This document shows, piece by piece, positions 35,164 through 43,967 of a stretch of DNA of 64,000 nt. Each line of letters opens with the position of its first letter. Positions within the stretch are counted from its first letter, which is position 1. The stretch spans positions 4,818,001-4,882,000 of the forward strand of contig NZ_AP019700.1 in assembly GCF_006738645.1 (NCBI RefSeq), written 5' to 3'. Source of the stretch: Stella humosa (GTDB lineage: Bacteria; Pseudomonadota; Alphaproteobacteria; ATCC43930; Allostellaceae). Both the position numbers and the translations under genes were made by a program. The notes beneath the pieces are model-generated. The model was not told where the DNA came from, did no database searches, and saw nothing but the letters and a program-made list of their open reading frames with translations.

Positions 35164-35738
35164 CCCCGGCCGACGCCGACCAGACCACCCGGCCGTCGCT
35201 TGCCTGGCGCCTGCCGGGCGACCCGCCGGCCGATGCGCAGCTGCAACGGATGATCCGCGTCGACCACGCCGGCGAGTACGGCGCCCGGCGCATCTATGCC
35301 GGCCAGCTCTCCGTCCTGGGGCGCGGCCCGGCCGGCCCGGCGATCCGCCACATGGCCGAGCAGGAGGCCCGCCACTTGGCCGCCTTCGAGCGCCTGATCG
35401 TCCAGCGCCGGGTGCGGCCGACGGCGCTGCTGCCGGTCTGGCACCTGGCGGGCTATGCCATGGGGGCGGCCACCGCGCTGCTGGGCGAGAAGGCCGCCAT
35501 GGCCTGCACCGTCGCCGTCGAGGAGGTCATCGACGAGCATTATCGCGACCAGGTGAAGGCGCTGGGCGATTCCGAAAGCGCGCTGAAGGACCAGATCGAG
35601 GAGTTCCGCGCCGAGGAGCTGGAGCATCGCGACACGGCACTCCAGGCCGGCGCCACCGAGGCGCCCGCCTATCCGCTGCTGTCGGCCGCCGTCAAGGCGG
35701 CCTCGCGCCTGGCGATCCGTCTCTCCGAGCGATTCTGA
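35160..35738 (+). CDS. coq7: Demethoxyubiquinone hydroxylase (Coq7 family)
   Basis: Di-iron monooxygenase for the last hydroxylation in ubiquinone synthesis. 192 residues with ligands in DHAGEYGARR (E39), MAEQEARHL (E69-x2-H72), VEEVIDEHY and EELEHRD (E-x2-H), the two repeated ferritin-like halves. Translationally coupled to dsbB. Membrane-associated, aerobic pathway enzyme. Confidence 0.92.
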   Translation: MTPADADQTTRPSLAWRLPGDPPADAQLQRMIRVDHAGEYGARRIYAGQLSVLGRGPAGPAIRHMAEQEARHLAAFERLIVQRRVRPTALLPVWHLAGYAMGAATALLGEKAAMACTVAVEEVIDEHYRDQVKALGDSESALKDQIEEFRAEELEHRDTALQAGATEAPAYPLLSAAVKAASRLAIRLSERF

Positions 35739-35739
35739 T

Positions 35740-36105
35740 TCAGAAGAGCCGGCCGCCGTTCGGCACGGGCTTGTCGACGCTGGCCAGCACCACCGCACCA
35801 TCGGCATCCGGGAAGCCCAGCACCAGCACCTCGGAGCGCATCGGGCCGATCTGGCGCGGCGGGAAGTTGACCACGGCCGCGACCTGGCGGCCCACCAGCT
35901 CGTCCAGCCGGTAGTGCACGGTGAGCTGCGCGGAGCTTTTCTTGATGCCGATTTCCGGGCCGAAATCGACCTGCAGGCGATAGGCCGGGCGGCGCGCCTC
36001 GGGAAAGGGTTCGGCCGAGACGATGGTGCCCACGCGGATGTCGACGCGGGCGAAATCGTCATAGGCGATGCGGTCGGCGACCGGCTGGGAGGGATTGTCC
36101 GTCAT
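35740..36105 (-). CDS. csaA: tRNA-binding protein, CsaA-like
   Basis: A 121-residue single OB-fold tRNA-binding domain: FARVDIRVGTIVSAEPFPEA, LQVDFGPEIGIKKSSAQLT and VVNFPPRQIGPMRSEVLVLG match CsaA, a homodimeric protein with proposed chaperone activity. Full length for the family. Converges with coq7 at one base distance. Confidence 0.92.
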   Translation of the reverse strand: MTDNPSQPVADRIAYDDFARVDIRVGTIVSAEPFPEARRPAYRLQVDFGPEIGIKKSSAQLTVHYRLDELVGRQVAAVVNFPPRQIGPMRSEVLVLGFPDADGAVVLASVDKPVPNGGRLF

Positions 36106-36121
36106 GGCGGCGGCGACCCTA

Positions 36122-37447
36122 TCACCAGCCGACGAGGTCGAGCACCCCCCAGCTCAACACCGGGAAGGCCACCAGCAGGACCACGCGCACGAAGTCCGAC
36201 ACCAGGAACGGCACCACGCCGCGGAAGGTCTCGGCCATCGGCACGTCGCCCGCCAGCTTGTTGATGACGAAGACGTTCATGCCGACCGGCGGCGTGATCA
36301 GCCCGACCTCGATCACCACCAGCACCAGGATGCCGAACCAGATCGCCGTATGCTCCGGCGTCATGCCGAAATCGAGCCCCAGCACGGCCGGCAGGAAGAT
36401 CGGCAGGGTCAGGATGATCATGCTGATCGAATCCATGAGGCAACCCAGCACGACATAGATCAGCAGGATGGCGACCAGGACCGCCATCGGCGCCATGCCG
36501 CTGTGCCCGATCGCGTCGGCCAGGCCCTGGGGGACGCCGCTCAACGCCATGAAGGCGTTGAAGACGTCGGCGCCGATCAGGATGAGGAAGATCATCGCGC
36601 TGGAGAGCGCGGTGTCGAGCAGGCTGGCCGTCAGCTCCGCCCAGGGGATGCGATAGACCAGCAGGGCCAGGAGCAGTGCCCCCAGCACGCCAAAGGATGC
36701 CGCCTCGGTCGGCGTGAAGACGCCGGAATAGATGCCGCCCAGCACCAGCAGGAAGAGGCTGGTGGGCGGTCCCATGGCGACAAGCGCCCGCAGCCGCTCG
36801 GCCCGCGTCGCCCGCCCGCCCGGCGGGCCGTCCTGCGGGCGCAGCCGCACCTGGATCATGATCGCCGCCATGTAGCCCAGCGCCGCGATGAGGCCGGGGA
36901 CGAAGGCCGCCAGGAACAGCTTGGCGATGTTCTGCTCGGCCAGGATGCCATAGACGATGAGGCCGATCGAAGGCGGGATCAGGATGCCGAGCGTGCCGCC
37001 GGCCGCCAGCGTGCCGGTCGCCAGGCGGCCGGAATAGCCGTGCCGGCGCATCTCGGGCAGGGCCACCTGGCCCATCGTGGCGGCGGTCGCCAGCGAGGAG
37101 CCGCAGATCGCCCCGAACATGGCGCAGCCGCCGACCGCGGCCAGCGCCAGCCCGCCGCGGACATGGCCCATCACCGCGTGCGCGCCGCCGAAGAGCGCGC
37201 GGCTGATGCCGGCCCGGGCCGCGATGTAGCCCATCAGCAGGAACAGCGGGATGACCGAGAAGCTGTCCGACGCCAGCAGCAGGTACGGGCCGGTCTTGAG
37301 GTGCGACAGAAGCGGGGTCCACCCCGACAGCACGACATAGCCGCCGGCCCCGGCCGTCAGCATGGCGACTGCGATCGGCACGCGCAGGAACATCATCGCC
37401 AGCATCAGCAGGATGCCGGCGATGCCCACCGCATGGGCGCTGGTCAT
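36122..37447 (-). CDS. dctM: TRAP transporter large permease (DctM)
   Basis: 441 residues, about 12 TM: FLLMGYIAARAGISRALF, GCAMFGAICGSSLATAATMG, GTLGILIPPSIGLIVYGIL and GLITPPVGMNVFVI are DctM landmarks. ATG 37447 overlaps the dctQ stop (ATGA). Last gene of pcaH-pcaG-dctP-dctQ-dctM. Sodium-dependent uptake of a carboxylate; next to pcaHG an aromatic acid is likely. Confidence 0.92.
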   Translation of the reverse strand: MTSAHAVGIAGILLMLAMMFLRVPIAVAMLTAGAGGYVVLSGWTPLLSHLKTGPYLLLASDSFSVIPLFLLMGYIAARAGISRALFGGAHAVMGHVRGGLALAAVGGCAMFGAICGSSLATAATMGQVALPEMRRHGYSGRLATGTLAAGGTLGILIPPSIGLIVYGILAEQNIAKLFLAAFVPGLIAALGYMAAIMIQVRLRPQDGPPGGRATRAERLRALVAMGPPTSLFLLVLGGIYSGVFTPTEAASFGVLGALLLALLVYRIPWAELTASLLDTALSSAMIFLILIGADVFNAFMALSGVPQGLADAIGHSGMAPMAVLVAILLIYVVLGCLMDSISMIILTLPIFLPAVLGLDFGMTPEHTAIWFGILVLVVIEVGLITPPVGMNVFVINKLAGDVPMAETFRGVVPFLVSDFVRVVLLVAFPVLSWGVLDLVGW

Positions 37448-37947
37448 TCCGGTGTCCCGCCCGCCATGCGCAGGGCCGCGACCAGGGCCGCCACCGCGGT
37501 CACGACGAAGCACGGGACCGCCAGCGCAAAGCCGATCCAGGTGGGCAGGCGCAGGACCATGGATTCGTCGCCGAAGGCCCGCATCTCCACCCCGCCCACG
37601 CCCATCCGCCAGGCCAGCAGCATGGCGACGCCGGCCAGCAACAGGCCGCCCGCCATGTCGAGCGCCACCCGGCCGCGCCGCGGCAGGCGGGTCGTCGCGA
37701 CATCGACCACGACATGCCCGCGCCGCCAGGCGCACCAGGGCATGGCCAGGCTGATCGCCACCGCCAGCGCCAGGCCGGCAATCTCGCTGTCGCCCGGGAT
37801 CGGCCAGGAGAGGAAATAGCGGCCCAGCACGCTGACGCCGGTCATCGCCGAGGCCGCCACCAGGACCACCCCCGACAGGACGCCTAGCATCCGGCAGAGG
37901 CCGTCCAGCAGGCGGATGCCCGCCCCCTCCACCGGCGCCCCGGTCAT
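37444..37947 (-). CDS. dctQ: TRAP transporter small permease (DctQ)
   Basis: 167 residues with four TM segments and the DctQ pattern VLGRYFLSWPIPGDSEIAGL plus CAWRRGHVVVDV. It overlaps both neighbours by four bases (dctP upstream, dctM downstream), as is common in TRAP operons. Confidence 0.9.
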   Translation of the reverse strand: MTGAPVEGAGIRLLDGLCRMLGVLSGVVLVAASAMTGVSVLGRYFLSWPIPGDSEIAGLALAVAISLAMPWCAWRRGHVVVDVATTRLPRRGRVALDMAGGLLLAGVAMLLAWRMGVGGVEMRAFGDESMVLRLPTWIGFALAVPCFVVTAVAALVAALRMAGGTPE

Positions 37948-38966
37948 CGGCCGTGCTTGACGATCAGCGCCTCGGCTGCCGCCAGCAGGGCCGCACCGTC
38001 CTTGCCCGACTTCGTCACTTCGTCCACCCAGGCTGTGTCGACGGCGCGCGCGAGATCACGCAGCTTTGCCGTCTCGGCCTCGGACATGGTGACGATGCGG
38101 TTGCCACGCGCTGCCGCGGCGTCACGGCCCGGTTTCTCGACCGCCTCCCAGATGGCGCCGGCGCGCGCGGCCAGGGCCATGCCGGAATTGGCGTCGATCA
38201 CCTGCCTGAGGTCGGCCGGCAGGCTTTCATAGCGCTGCTTGTTCATCGCGTAGGCGAAGACGGAGGTGTATAGGCCGCGCGGGCCCGCGATCTCGGTATG
38301 GTTGTCGGTCAGCTCGTAGAGGCGCAGCGGCACCGTCACCTCCCACGGCACGACGGCGCCGTCGATGACGCGCTTGGACAGGGCCTCCGGCACCTGCGGC
38401 ACCGGCATGAAGATGGCCGCCGCCCCGTAGCGCGCCAGCGCGTCGCCCACCGGCCGGGACGGCGCCCGCAGCTTCAGGCCCTTCAGGTCGTCGACCGTCA
38501 GGATCGCCTTGCCCTTCACATGGATGACGCCCCGGGCATGGACATGGAACATCAGCGGGTGGACGTCGGCGAACTCCGCCCGCGCATGGGTCTCGTAGAA
38601 CTCCTGGGCGGCCTTGCTGGTGGCGACCGCGTCGCTGACCTTGAACGGCAGCTCGAACACCGACATCAGCGGGAAGCGCCCGGGCGTGTAGCTGGGCAGG
38701 GTCCAGACCACGTCGGCCACCCCGTCGCGGACCTGGTCGATCAGTTGCGGCGGCCGGCCGCCCAGTTGCATGGCGGGGAAGATCCGGACCTTGATTCGCC
38801 CGCCCGACTGCTCCTCCACCGCCTTGACCCAGGGTTCCATCAGTTCGCGCTGGGCGGGCGCACCGGCGGGCAGGAAATGCGCCAGCTTCAGTTCCACGGT
38901 CTGGGCCGCGGCGGGTGCGGCCAGCACGGCCGCCAGCATGCCGGCGGCCAGCAGGATCGGTCTCAT
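37944..38966 (-). CDS. dctP: TRAP transporter substrate-binding protein (DctP)
   Basis: 340-residue periplasmic receptor with a Sec signal peptide (MRPILLAAGMLAAVLAAPAA, cleavage near AAA-Q), then LKLAHFLPAGAPAQRELMEP. LRAPSRPVGDALARYGA contains the Arg that usually clamps the ligand carboxylate. GGAGG precedes the ATG by six bases. The gene lies 34 bases after pcaG. Confidence 0.9.
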   Translation of the reverse strand: MRPILLAAGMLAAVLAAPAAAQTVELKLAHFLPAGAPAQRELMEPWVKAVEEQSGGRIKVRIFPAMQLGGRPPQLIDQVRDGVADVVWTLPSYTPGRFPLMSVFELPFKVSDAVATSKAAQEFYETHARAEFADVHPLMFHVHARGVIHVKGKAILTVDDLKGLKLRAPSRPVGDALARYGAAAIFMPVPQVPEALSKRVIDGAVVPWEVTVPLRLYELTDNHTEIAGPRGLYTSVFAYAMNKQRYESLPADLRQVIDANSGMALAARAGAIWEAVEKPGRDAAAARGNRIVTMSEAETAKLRDLARAVDTAWVDEVTKSGKDGAALLAAAEALIVKHGR

Positions 38967-39000
38967 GGCATCCTCCCCCCTTGGGTTCTTGGTCCGTGGC

Positions 39001-39561
39001 TCAGAGATTGAGGAACACGGTCTCGGACGGTCCCTGCATGACGATGTCCCAGCGATAGGCACCCTCCCCATCCGGCAGCGCCACCATCGTCGACCGCCGG
39101 CCCGCCGGCACCAGCGCCAGGATGGGGCAGCCGTCATTGGCCGGGTCGCCCGCGAAGTAGACGCGCGTATAGAGATGGCGCAGCAGCCCGCGCATGAAGA
39201 GGCAGACCAGCAGGTGCGGCGCCTGCATCCGGCCGCCCGGCCCCGGCACCGGACCGGGGCGGATGGTGCGCAGGCGATAGCGGCCCCCGGCGTCGGTCGG
39301 CACGCGCAGGAAGCCGCGGAAAGCCGGATCGAGCGGCACGTTTCGACGATCGTCGGGATGGTCGTAGCGGCCGGCGGCATTGGCCTGCCACACCTCCAGT
39401 ACCGCGTCGGGGATGGGCTGGCCCTGGCCGTCCAGCACCCGGCCCGACAGCGTCACCACCGGCCCGGCCGCGCCCGCGGCGGCATCGGCGCGCGTCATCG
39501 GGTCGAACCCCAGATGGACGAAGGGCCCCACCGTCTGCGACGGCGTGACGGGCAGGGTCAT
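39001..39561 (-). CDS. pcaG: Protocatechuate 3,4-dioxygenase alpha subunit
   Basis: 186 residues: TPSQTVGPFVHLGF start, VLEVWQANAAGRYDHPDD and RLRTIRPGPVPGPGGRMQAP match the non-catalytic alpha chain, which pairs with PcaH to form the active site. ATG overlaps the pcaH stop (ATGA). No other pca pathway genes (pcaB, C, D, I, J) are in the window. Confidence 0.92.
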   Translation of the reverse strand: MTLPVTPSQTVGPFVHLGFDPMTRADAAAGAAGPVVTLSGRVLDGQGQPIPDAVLEVWQANAAGRYDHPDDRRNVPLDPAFRGFLRVPTDAGGRYRLRTIRPGPVPGPGGRMQAPHLLVCLFMRGLLRHLYTRVYFAGDPANDGCPILALVPAGRRSTMVALPDGEGAYRWDIVMQGPSETVFLNL

Positions 39562-40271
39562 GGCGCATCCCCTTCCATCGGCGTTGCCTCGCGGCCGCGC
39601 ACGACGATGTCGAAGACATAGCCCAGCGCGAATTCCGGCACCGTGGCGTCGAGGGAGAAGGCCGCCACCATGCGGTCGCGCGCCACGGGATCGTCGACGC
39701 AGTTGAAGATGGGGTCGAGCGGCAGCAGCGGGTCGCCTGGAAAGTACATCTGGGTGACCAGCCGGGTCAGGAAGCTGGGTCCGAACAGCGAAAAATGGAT
39801 GTGGGCCGGCCGCCAGGCGTTGGCATGGTTGCGCCAGGGATAGGCGCCGGGGCGGATGGTGACGAAGCGATAGAAGCCGTCATCGTCCGTCACCGCGCGC
39901 CCGAAGCCATGGAAATTGGGATCGAGCGGGGCGTCATGCTGGTCGAGCGGATGGTGGTAGCGGCCGGCGGCGTTGCACTGCCACAGCTCCACCAGGGTGC
40001 GGGGGACCGGCCGGTTGTCCTGGTCCAGCACGCGGCCCTGGACGATGATGCGCTCGCCCTGCGGTGGGGCGGCGGACCCTTTCGTCAGATCGGCCTCGTG
40101 GGCGCCCACGGCCAGATCGGCGAACAGCGGGCCCGTCACTTCGGACAAGGTCTGCGGCACCGCCACCGGCGGCAAGGCAGGCGCGCGGGCGACGGAGGAT
40201 TTGTAGGGCGGGTGCAGATAGGCCGGTTGGGCACCGGCGCCCGGCCGGCGATAGCCGACGATGTCGCTCAT
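39558..40271 (-). CDS. pcaH: Protocatechuate 3,4-dioxygenase beta subunit
   Basis: 237-residue catalytic chain that cleaves protocatechuate between the hydroxyls to 3-carboxymuconate. The Fe(III) ligands are all in place: Tyr105 in AGRYHH, Tyr144 in RPGAYPW, His157 and His159 in RPAHIHF. Heads the pcaHG-TRAP operon. Confidence 0.94.
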   Translation of the reverse strand: MSDIVGYRRPGAGAQPAYLHPPYKSSVARAPALPPVAVPQTLSEVTGPLFADLAVGAHEADLTKGSAAPPQGERIIVQGRVLDQDNRPVPRTLVELWQCNAAGRYHHPLDQHDAPLDPNFHGFGRAVTDDDGFYRFVTIRPGAYPWRNHANAWRPAHIHFSLFGPSFLTRLVTQMYFPGDPLLPLDPIFNCVDDPVARDRMVAAFSLDATVPEFALGYVFDIVVRGREATPMEGDAP

Positions 40272-40410
40272 TGCAGCCCCTCCCCCGCGCGCGGCATTCG
40301 GCTTTGCGGCCGTGGCGCGCTTGGGTGGGACGTTCGTCGGGAAAGGTGGCCCGCGTCAACCGGCTTCAAGAGCCGATCGACGCCACCCTTCCGTCCGCTG
40401 CGGCCTTGCG

Positions 40411-40454
40411 GCCGGTATCAGGCCTTCGGGCCGGTATCAGGCCTTGGGGCCGGT
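40411..40454. repeat. 19-bp tandem repeat covering the phasin stop codon
   Basis: GCCGGTATCAGGCCTTCGG at 40411-40429 is repeated at 40430-40448 with one mismatch, with partial units at both flanks (40402-40410, 40449-40454). The second unit contains the stop codon of the phasin gene, so the C-terminal end and stop have been duplicated downstream by slippage. Confidence 0.8.
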
Positions 40455-40889
40455 CTTGGCGTCGGCCGCCTTGGCCATCAGGGCGCGGACCTCGTCCATG
40501 CCCTCGGCCACGCGCTTGTTGATGACGGCGTAGGTGTCCTGGTTGGCCCGGGCCATCAGGTCGGCGATTTCCTTCATGTTGGCGATGGCCGCCTCGAACG
40601 CGGTCTTGGCGACCTCGGCCTGCTTCACCGCCTGGCGCTCCGGGCCGCCGGCCTGGGCGATCGAGCCCATCATGCGCGAGGCCTCTTCCATCGTCTGCCG
40701 CATGATCTCGGCCTGGCGCCGCATCACCGCCTGCATGCCCTCGGCCGCGAGCTGGTTGGCCTTGGTCAGGGCCTCGATGTTGCGGCGCTGGGCCGCCATC
40801 AGCGCCTCGGTGTCGAAGCCCGGCACGCGGAAGTCGCTCATCATGCGCGTGACGTCGAAATCGAGGAACGGGTTCGGGTTGCTGGCCAT
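40437..40889 (-). CDS. Phasin family protein
   Basis: 150 residues, almost all amphipathic helix, starting NPNPFLDFDVTRMMSDFRVP and with ALMAAQRRNIEALTKANQLA and EAAIANMKEIADLMARANQD, the pattern of alphaproteobacterial phasins that coat polyhydroxyalkanoate granules. The C-terminal AKAADAKTGPKA is a typical flexible tail. No PHA synthase is nearby. A TetR gene lies 69 bases upstream on the same strand. Confidence 0.83.
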   Translation of the reverse strand: MASNPNPFLDFDVTRMMSDFRVPGFDTEALMAAQRRNIEALTKANQLAAEGMQAVMRRQAEIMRQTMEEASRMMGSIAQAGGPERQAVKQAEVAKTAFEAAIANMKEIADLMARANQDTYAVINKRVAEGMDEVRALMAKAADAKTGPKA

Positions 40890-40958
40890 CGGTCGATCTC
40901 CGGCTGGGGGTCAGGGACAAGCGGAACCGTTAGCAGATCATGCTGCACTGCAACATAA

Positions 40959-41591
40959 CTATTGCGCCGCAGCATCCGCCGGTGCTTGCGGCGAATCGCC
41001 GCCGAACAGCGAGGTCCATCCATCGACCCGGCGCAGCGCCCGGTCGAGGCGGGCCATGGTCGCCGTCAGGTCGGGGGATTCGTCGCCCATCCAGGTGGAT
41101 ACGGTGGCAAGATAGATGGCGCCGAACGCCTTCAGCCGCACCGCGCCGCGCAGGCCGGCGGTGTCCTGTCCGGCCGCCTCCAGCATCCAGCCGAGCGACC
41201 GGCGGAAGTTCGGCAGGGCGGCGATGCCGGCCAGCGGGTCGCCGCGCAGGTCGCGGGCGATCGCCGCCAGGCCCGCCCGCCACGGGCGCAGGTACTCCAG
41301 CCGGCGCATCACCACGTCGAACAGCCGATCGCGCGGTCGCTCGCCCGCATCCTCGGCCGGGTCGCCGCCGCGCACCACAGCCAGGTCGGCATGGCGCGAG
41401 ACCGCGCCCAGGATCGCCGATTTCGATGGGAAGCGGTCATAGAGATCGGCCAGCGGCCGATCGGCGGCGAGCGCGATGTCGGCCAGCGCGACTCGGCGCC
41501 AGCCCTTTTCCACCGCCAGCCGCATAGCGGCTTCGATGATCGCCAATTCGACATCGGCCGCCGCGGCCGGCCGGCGCGCGCCCTTCGCCAT
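40959..41591 (-). CDS. TetR-family transcriptional regulator
   Basis: 210 residues. N-terminal HTH: IIEAAMRLAVEKGWRRVALA, DIALAADRPLADLYDRFPSK, with the recognition helix somewhat degenerate. The C-terminal part (WMGDESPDLTATMARLDRAL) recalls COQ9-like TetR relatives. ATG 41591 has GGAGG 8 bases upstream, better than the ATGs at 41624 and 41615. Could regulate the downstream phasin gene. Confidence 0.83.
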   Translation of the reverse strand: MAKGARRPAAAADVELAIIEAAMRLAVEKGWRRVALADIALAADRPLADLYDRFPSKSAILGAVSRHADLAVVRGGDPAEDAGERPRDRLFDVVMRRLEYLRPWRAGLAAIARDLRGDPLAGIAALPNFRRSLGWMLEAAGQDTAGLRGAVRLKAFGAIYLATVSTWMGDESPDLTATMARLDRALRRVDGWTSLFGGDSPQAPADAAAQ

Positions 41592-41689
41592 ATCGTCTTC
41601 CTCCCGAATCGCCATACAAGACATAGGGTCCGACAGGGGCTATCGCCACCAACAAACGCGTTGCGATCACGTTGGATCCACGCTCGTCC

Positions 41690-41717
41690 TTGCCAGGGCC
41701 TTTGGCGATGCTATAAG
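41690..41717 (+). promoter_or_regulatory. Sigma-70-type promoter for the amidase gene
   Basis: TTGCCA (41690-41695) and TATAAG (41712-41717) are separated by 16 bases, each matching five of six consensus positions. The predicted start of transcription near 41724 leaves a leader of about 37 bases before GTG 41761. Confidence 0.55.
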
Positions 41718-41760
41718 ACTCAAGCGCAACTACCTGAATCATTGGGGGGTCAGGTCGATC

Positions 41761-42582
41761 GTGAGTGACGATCCGCGCAAGACTTTGCAGCGGCTGGACC
41801 GGCGTTCGATGTTGACCGGGATGGCGGCTCTCGCCTTTTCGGCAGCAGCCCTGCCGGTACCCGCATCGGCGATGCCGCGCGGGCCACGCAAGCCGACCGT
41901 CGTCATCGATGCCGGCCATGGCGGGCACGATCCGGGCACCATCGGCTTCAGCGGCAGCCAGGAAAAGGACGTGACGCTGCTGGCGGCGCGCGAACTGTTC
42001 GCGCAGCTCCAGTCGACCGGGCGCTACCGCCCGGTGATGACGCGGCGCAACGATTCCTATCTGGGCCTGGCGCAGCGCGTCGACCTGGCGCGCGATGTCG
42101 ACGGCGACCTCTTCATCTCCATGCATGCGGATTCGATCGGGCGCGCGGATATCCGCGGCGCCTCGGTCTACACCCTGTCGGAGGTCGCTTCCGACGCCCA
42201 GGCAGCAGCCCTGGCGCAGAAGGAAAACCGTTCGGACCTGCTGGCCGGGGTCAACCTCGCCCACCAGTCGCGCGAGGTCAGCCGCATCCTCATCGACCTG
42301 ATGCAGCGCGAGACCAAGAACCGCTCGGCGGTGTTCGCCTCTGGCCTGCTGCCGGAACTGGCGCGCCACACCACGCTGATCTCCAGCAGCCACCGCTTCG
42401 CCGGCTTCACGGTGCTGACGGCACCCGACATCCCGTCGGTGCTGATGGAGATGGGCTACCTGTCGAACCGGCAGGACGAGCAACTGCTGGCGACCGCCGC
42501 CCATCGCGCGCGCATCGCCCAGGCGACCGTGCGCGCGGTCGGCCGCTACTTCGCGCAGAAGGAATTCCTCCGCCCCCTCTAA
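41761..42582 (+). CDS. N-acetylmuramoyl-L-alanine amidase (Amidase_3)
   Basis: Zinc amidase that cuts the peptide from MurNAc during cell separation. From GTG 41761 the 273 residues have a Tat-like signal (LDRRSMLTGMAALAFSAAAL, cleavage at ASA), then VVIDAGHGGHDPG (His53), QEKDVTL (Glu68), ISMHADSI (His122) and VLMEMGYLSNRQDE with the catalytic Glu. No AMIN domain, so shorter than E. coli AmiC. The upstream ORF extension overlaps the tetR gene and is not used. It converges with proC. Confidence 0.88.
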   Translation: MSDDPRKTLQRLDRRSMLTGMAALAFSAAALPVPASAMPRGPRKPTVVIDAGHGGHDPGTIGFSGSQEKDVTLLAARELFAQLQSTGRYRPVMTRRNDSYLGLAQRVDLARDVDGDLFISMHADSIGRADIRGASVYTLSEVASDAQAAALAQKENRSDLLAGVNLAHQSREVSRILIDLMQRETKNRSAVFASGLLPELARHTTLISSSHRFAGFTVLTAPDIPSVLMEMGYLSNRQDEQLLATAAHRARIAQATVRAVGRYFAQKEFLRPL

Positions 42583-42622
42583 GGGACGGAGCGCCTCATC
42601 CGCCCAAGAGCTTGGTCCGCCA

Positions 42623-42637
42623 GCGGGCTCAGCCCGC
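42623..42637. terminator. Short stem-loop at the amidase/proC convergence
   Basis: GCGGGC-TCA-GCCCGC is a perfect six-base-pair hairpin whose loop is the proC stop codon. No T-run follows on either strand, so it is a weak candidate for a shared terminator. Confidence 0.3.
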
Positions 42638-43450
42638 CAGTTCGCGGGAACGGCGCGTCGCGGCCGCGATGGCCCGCGTCATCAGCGGCTGCAGCCCGCC
42701 TTCCTCGGCCATCAGCACCGCCAGGGCCTCCTGGGTCGTGCCATTGGGCGAGGTGACGTTGCGCCGCAGCGTCGCCGCCGGGTCGGTCGATGCCTGCACC
42801 AGCGCGCCAGAGCCGGCGACCGTCGTGCGCGCTAGGCGCATGGAAAGGTCCGCGGGCAGGCCCGCCTCGCGCCCGGCCTCGGCCAGGCACTCGATCAACA
42901 GGAAGACATAGGCCGGGCCGCCGCCCGACACCGCCGTGACGGCATCGATCAGGCCCTCATCCTCGACCCAGGCGACGTCACCGACGGCGGCCAGCAGGCC
43001 GTCGCAGGCCTGTCGCTGGGCGGGCGACACCGCGCCGTTGGGCACGGCCACCGTCATGCCTTGCCCGACCGCGGCCGGCGTGTTGGGCATGGAACGGACG
43101 ATAGCGGCGGGCCCGAGCGCCTGCTCGAAATAGGCGATGGTCTTGCCGGCCGCGATCGACAGGAAGACCGTGTCCGGCCCGGCGAAGCGGCGATAGTGCG
43201 GCAGCACCGCATCCATGCTCTGCGGCTTCACCGCCAGCACGACGACGCCCGGCCGGAAATCCGCCGCCAGTCCGTCGGGCGCGGCATGGACCGCAACGCC
43301 GTCGAGCGCCGCGAAGCGCGGGTCGGCCGACGGCTCGACGATCGCGACCCCTGCCCCGGTCAACCCGCGGGCGCGCCAGCCGTCGAGCATGGCGCCGCCC
43401 ATCTTGCCGCAGCCGACGAGCAGCAGCGGTCCCATCGAATTGCCAGCCAT
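42629..43450 (-). CDS. proC: Pyrroline-5-carboxylate reductase
   Basis: Last step of proline synthesis. 273 residues with NAD(P) loop LLLVGCGKMGGAMLDGW, VKPQSMD, MPNTPAAVGQGMT and the C-terminal VTAVSGGGPAYVFLL and VTSPNGTTQEAL motifs intact. It follows ybjN by 10 bases in the same direction. Confidence 0.93.
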   Translation of the reverse strand: MAGNSMGPLLLVGCGKMGGAMLDGWRARGLTGAGVAIVEPSADPRFAALDGVAVHAAPDGLAADFRPGVVVLAVKPQSMDAVLPHYRRFAGPDTVFLSIAAGKTIAYFEQALGPAAIVRSMPNTPAAVGQGMTVAVPNGAVSPAQRQACDGLLAAVGDVAWVEDEGLIDAVTAVSGGGPAYVFLLIECLAEAGREAGLPADLSMRLARTTVAGSGALVQASTDPAATLRRNVTSPNGTTQEALAVLMAEEGGLQPLMTRAIAAATRRSRELAG

Positions 43451-43460
43451 GCGCCGCCCC

Positions 43461-43967
43461 CTATGCCTCGCCGACGGGGTCGATCATCGCCGCCGTCAAT
43501 GCCTCGCCCGGGGCCTTGCCGCCCCAGACGACGAACTGGAATGCCGGGTAGAACCGCTCGCACTCGCTGAGCGCGGCATCCACCAGGTCCTCGACCTGCT
43601 CGACGCTGGCGCCCAGGGAGCCGCGCAGCAGCAGCGCGTGGCGGAAGCTCGGCTGGCTGGAATCTCCCGCTAGGTCGAAATGGCCGAGCCACAGCTTCTC
43701 GTTCACCAGCGACAGCAGCTCAAACACGGCTGCACGCCGGTTTCGCGGCACCTTCATCTCGAAACCGCACGAGAAGAGCAGCGCGTTCATGTCCGGCTGC
43801 CAGACGAAGAACAGCCGGTAGTCGCACCAGCGACCGCCGATCTCGACGAACATCTCGTCGTCGCTGGCGCGCTCGTGCGCCCACTCGTTGGCCGCCACGA
43901 TCTCCTCGACCAGGTCGATCGGATTGGCCGCCGGGGCCGACATCTCGGAAGCGGAGGTGATGGTCAT
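43461..43967 (-). CDS. YbjN-domain protein (type III secretion-like chaperone fold)
   Basis: 168 residues: NPIDLVEEIVAANEWAHERA, GRWCDYRLFFVWQPDMNALL and VNEKLWLGHFDLAGD are typical of the YbjN family in alphaproteobacteria, where it commonly precedes proC. ATG 43967 has GGAGG 10 bases upstream. Function is poorly known; chaperone-like or stress-related roles are proposed for the family. Confidence 0.85.
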   Translation of the reverse strand: MTITSASEMSAPAANPIDLVEEIVAANEWAHERASDDEMFVEIGGRWCDYRLFFVWQPDMNALLFSCGFEMKVPRNRRAAVFELLSLVNEKLWLGHFDLAGDSSQPSFRHALLLRGSLGASVEQVEDLVDAALSECERFYPAFQFVVWGGKAPGEALTAAMIDPVGEA

